This document shows positions 62,051 to 64,000 of a DNA stretch of 64,000 bases, in pieces. Position 1 is the first letter of the stretch, and every line of letters begins with the position of its first letter. The notes under the pieces were generated by a model. That model saw only the letters and a list, made by a program, of their open reading frames with translations, searched no databases and had not been told where the DNA came from. Both the position numbers and the translations under genes were made by a program. Source of the DNA: a virus; IMG/VR virus record IMGVR_UViG_3300046002_001345, positions 1-64,000 of that record. One strand, written 5' to 3'.

Positions 62051-62924
62051 AGTCAACTATTTAAATAATAAAGATATTCTAAAGGAAATTCATAAAAGTA
62101 AATCAACATTTTGTAGTTATGTAGACCCTAGCTATAAAGACTACGACATGATTATCTACGGTACTGACAAAATTACTAAGAAAATCATTGCAGAAGCTCG
62201 CAGTTCACGTATAGAACGGTTGGCAAAAGAAGCACAAGAAGTAGATCTACTAAACGGTATTAAAAAGAAACTAGACGAATATGCTAGTCCATTAAAAGAT
62301 ACCCCAAGCACAGACGTAGTATTCCGTGTTATGACCTGGGATCATATACCAATTGACGAATTAAAGCAAAAGAAAGCTGATGCTAAAGCACAAGAAGAAT
62401 ACGAAGCCGATGAAGATAACTTTGAAACAGAATACGACGAGCCTGTAGTAGTTAAAGGTGCAACAAAGTATACTAAATGTAATTTCCCTCCGTTTCAACA
62501 CTATAAAGTTGATGCAGATAATAAACCGTATCTAGTAGGCAAAAGTCATTGGAAGGGCGATTTAGAAAAAGGCAAGTTTAGCAAAGATCATGGCAATATG
62601 ACCAACAAACTAGCACACATGTTTATTAAGCTATGTGAACGCTATGCTACTCGTAGTAACTGGCGTGGTTATACCTACAACGATGAAATGCGCAGTCAAG
62701 CATTACTACAGTTAAGTCAAATTGGCCTACAGTTTGATGAAGCTAAATCACAGAATCCATTTGCCTATTACACAGCGGCTATTACTAATAGCTTTACACG
62801 TGTTCTAAATATTGAAAAACGTAATCAAAACATTCGAGATGATATACTTGAACTTAATAATTATACCCCCTCATATACTAGACAAGGAGATTGGGGTGGT
62901 GGCGGGTGGGGAGCAGACGAATAA
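62022..62924 (+). CDS. 55: Late-transcription sigma factor gp55
   Basis: gp55 directs host RNA polymerase to late promoters together with the sliding clamp. The conserved region 2-like core lies in residues about 195-275: NKLAHMFIKLCERYATRSNW, RGYTYNDEMRSQALLQL, SQNPFAYYTAAITNSFTR, and LNIEKRNQNIRDDIL. At 300 residues it is longer than T4 gp55 (185), due to an N-terminal acidic insert. The ATG at 62022 (MKIRGIKIRKVNYLNN) lies inside the endonuclease gene, behind an AGAAG ribosome site, so the first few residues derive from endonuclease sequence in another frame. Confidence 0.88.
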   Translation: MKIRGIKIRKVNYLNNKDILKEIHKSKSTFCSYVDPSYKDYDMIIYGTDKITKKIIAEARSSRIERLAKEAQEVDLLNGIKKKLDEYASPLKDTPSTDVVFRVMTWDHIPIDELKQKKADAKAQEEYEADEDNFETEYDEPVVVKGATKYTKCNFPPFQHYKVDADNKPYLVGKSHWKGDLEKGKFSKDHGNMTNKLAHMFIKLCERYATRSNWRGYTYNDEMRSQALLQLSQIGLQFDEAKSQNPFAYYTAAITNSFTRVLNIEKRNQNIRDDILELNNYTPSYTRQGDWGGGGWGADE

Positions 62925-62934
62925 TTTTAGAAAT

Positions 62935-62943
62935 GAATAAATA
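62935..62943 (+). promoter_or_regulatory. Possible late-type promoter (GAATAAATA)
   Basis: The last eight bases, AATAAATA, match the T4 late consensus at seven of eight positions. They lie 22 bases before the ATG of the HNH endonuclease at 62966, with AAAGG between as ribosome site. Confidence 0.45.
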
Positions 62944-62965
62944 CTATACAACTTAAAGGTTTTAT

Positions 62966-63583
62966 ATGATTATTAATTGTAAGTATTTGAACTGGTATTT
63001 CAATATTATTAAGACTGCTAAACTGCGCAAGGAAACACCTGGGTATACCGAAAAGCATCACATTATACCTAGGTGTTTGGGTGGTAGTAATTGTTTAAGC
63101 AATATCGCAGTCCTTACAGCAAGAGAACACTACATCTGTCATTTATTGTTAGCACGATTTACAACAGGTACAGCTCAGAGGAAAATGGCACATGCTGCCT
63201 TTATGCTAACTCGTTCGTCCAAAAATCAACATAGATATAAAATAACAGCGAGATGGTACCAGATATTAAAAGAAGGAATGAGTGCCGCAAAAAAAGGTAT
63301 AGTTATCCCCCGAACAGAAGAATGGGCAAGAAATATATCTAAAGCTAAAAAAGGCAAATCGTTAACAGACAAACATAAAAAAGCCTTAACTGGGATTAAA
63401 AAAGGAATAGGGTGGACTAACGCTAGAAAGAACGCAGGCAAACATGTAGTTACCCCGTATGGTATTTTTGTATCTCAAGCAGAAGCCGAACGACAGTTAG
63501 GACTTGGTAAAAATGTTATTGCTTATCGAATAAAAACTCAGCCGACAGAATACTGTATTAAAAATGATTACCAAATCAATTGA
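62966..63583 (+). CDS. HNH homing endonuclease, 205 aa
   Basis: An HNH core is visible at residues about 29-60: EKHHIIPRCLGGSNCLSNIA followed by LTAREHYICHLLL, the latter giving the final His. A Lys-rich NUMOD3-like segment follows (TEEWARNISKAKKGKS). The C-terminus is an IENR1/NUMOD1-type DNA-binding unit (TPYGIFVSQAEAERQLGL). It is free-standing between genes 55 and 47, which are neighbours in related phages. Unlike the GIY-YIG gene it leaves no visible duplicated gene fragment. Confidence 0.88.
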   Translation: MIINCKYLNWYFNIIKTAKLRKETPGYTEKHHIIPRCLGGSNCLSNIAVLTAREHYICHLLLARFTTGTAQRKMAHAAFMLTRSSKNQHRYKITARWYQILKEGMSAAKKGIVIPRTEEWARNISKAKKGKSLTDKHKKALTGIKKGIGWTNARKNAGKHVVTPYGIFVSQAEAERQLGLGKNVIAYRIKTQPTEYCIKNDYQIN

Positions 63584-63609
63584 TTTCTGTCTGAGCATCC
63601 GTGTATACT
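63580..63609 (+). promoter_or_regulatory. Possible sigma70-type promoter for gene 47
   Basis: TTGATT (63580-63585) and TATACT (63604-63609) are separated by 18 bases. The gene 47 ATG lies 32 bases further, behind an AAAAGGA ribosome site. The -35 box overlaps the end of the HNH gene. Early or middle expression would suit a recombination nuclease. Confidence 0.5.
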
Positions 63610-63641
63610 GAACTATAACCTTAATATGTTAAAAGGAACAA

Positions 63642-64000
63642 ATGAGTAATTTATTTAAAAAGGCGGCCGTTTTGACAGATGTGCATTTCGGCCTTAAAAG
63701 CAATAGTCAACTACACAATGATGACTGTTTAAACTTTGTTAAGTGGTTTATCTCTAAGGCAAAAGAAGAAGGGTGCGATACTTGCTTTATGCTAGGCGAC
63801 TGGCATAACAACAGAGCCGCTATCAATATCGTTACTTTAAACTACAGCCTAACAGCCTTAGAGTTGTTGGGCAAGGCCTTTGACCGCGTTATCTTTATTC
63901 CAGGCAATCATGACTTATATTATCGTGACAAGCGTGATATACAATCAGCTGAATGGGCTAGGCACATTCCTAATATTGAAATTGTAAATGATTTCTACAG
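63642..64000 (+). CDS. 47: Recombination endonuclease subunit gp47 (Mre11/SbcD-like), 3' truncated
   Basis: The visible 119 residues carry three metallophosphoesterase motifs in order: TDVHFG (about residues 13-18), MLGDWHNNR (about 52-60) and IPGNHD (about 88-93). These ligate the two metal ions of Mre11/SbcD nucleases. In T4 gp47 pairs with the Rad50-like gp46 to resect DNA ends for recombination-dependent replication; gene 46 should lie beyond the window edge. The ATG has an AAAAGGA ribosome site. The frame is open at base 64000. Confidence 0.92.
   Translation, partial: MSNLFKKAAVLTDVHFGLKSNSQLHNDDCLNFVKWFISKAKEEGCDTCFMLGDWHNNRAAINIVTLNYSLTALELLGKAFDRVIFIPGNHDLYYRDKRDIQSAEWARHIPNIEIVNDFY

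Noticed and set aside
1-64000. tRNA genes, CRISPR arrays, integrase or attachment sites
   Set aside because: I saw no cloverleaf-like segment, no regular spaced repeats and no recombinase; a tRNA scan would be needed to exclude tRNAs fully.

Overview
This 64 kb window is part of a large, AT-rich, strictly lytic-looking contractile-tailed phage genome of the T4-like type. The basis is a set of recognisable T4-family proteins: baseplate gp53, a gp5-like spike, gp25 and gp6, the late sigma factor gp55, the recombination nuclease gp47, and phage dihydrofolate reductase, thymidylate synthase and dCMP deaminase. Many small proteins look like those of marine T4-like phages. No photosynthesis gene is visible, so I cannot assign a cyanobacterial host. 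I saw no tRNA, rRNA, CRISPR array, integrase or attachment site.

Layout. Bases 1-9151 (+ strand) hold a tightly packed run of small, mostly unknown genes, a 5'-truncated VWA protein, an SGNH hydrolase, folate/thymidylate genes (frd, thyA) and an NAD-dependent sugar epimerase. Two near-consensus sigma70 promoters (2422-2450 and 6171-6199) sit directly on start codons. Bases 9152-29002 (- strand) are one almost gap-free, translationally coupled array of 23 genes. It contains six radical SAM proteins, five SGNH-type hydrolases, several glycosyltransferase-like proteins, a NodU/CmcH-type carbamoyltransferase, an adenylylsulfate-kinase-like P-loop kinase and dCMP deaminase. It is read from a promoter at 29017-29045 whose -35 box lies inside the terminator of the next block. 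Bases 29059-61271 (- strand) are the virion block. Read in transcription order it holds a tube-cap-like protein, gp53, a hub protein with an M15 peptidase domain, a gp5-like spike, gp25, gp6, a 4857-residue baseplate protein in the gp7 position, a gp8-like protein, and three paralogous fibre proteins plus accessory fibre proteins. Bases 61272-64000 (+ strand) hold a GIY-YIG homing endonuclease inserted at the start of gene 55, gp55 itself, an HNH endonuclease and the start of gene 47.

How it works together. gp55 would drive the late promoters (GATAAATA / TATAAATA type) seen before several virion genes. frd, thyA and dCMP deaminase supply dTMP precursors. The radical SAM / SGNH / glycosyltransferase / carbamoyltransferase island, perhaps with the epimerase next to it, looks like a machine that builds or tailors a carbohydrate-like product on the virion or host surface. 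Its product is unknown and that function is inference.

The most interesting observations are the radical SAM island, the duplicated and synonymously recoded gp55 N-terminus flanking the homing endonuclease, four promoters spaced to give leaderless mRNAs, and an integrin-like FG-GAP repeat region inside the giant baseplate protein.
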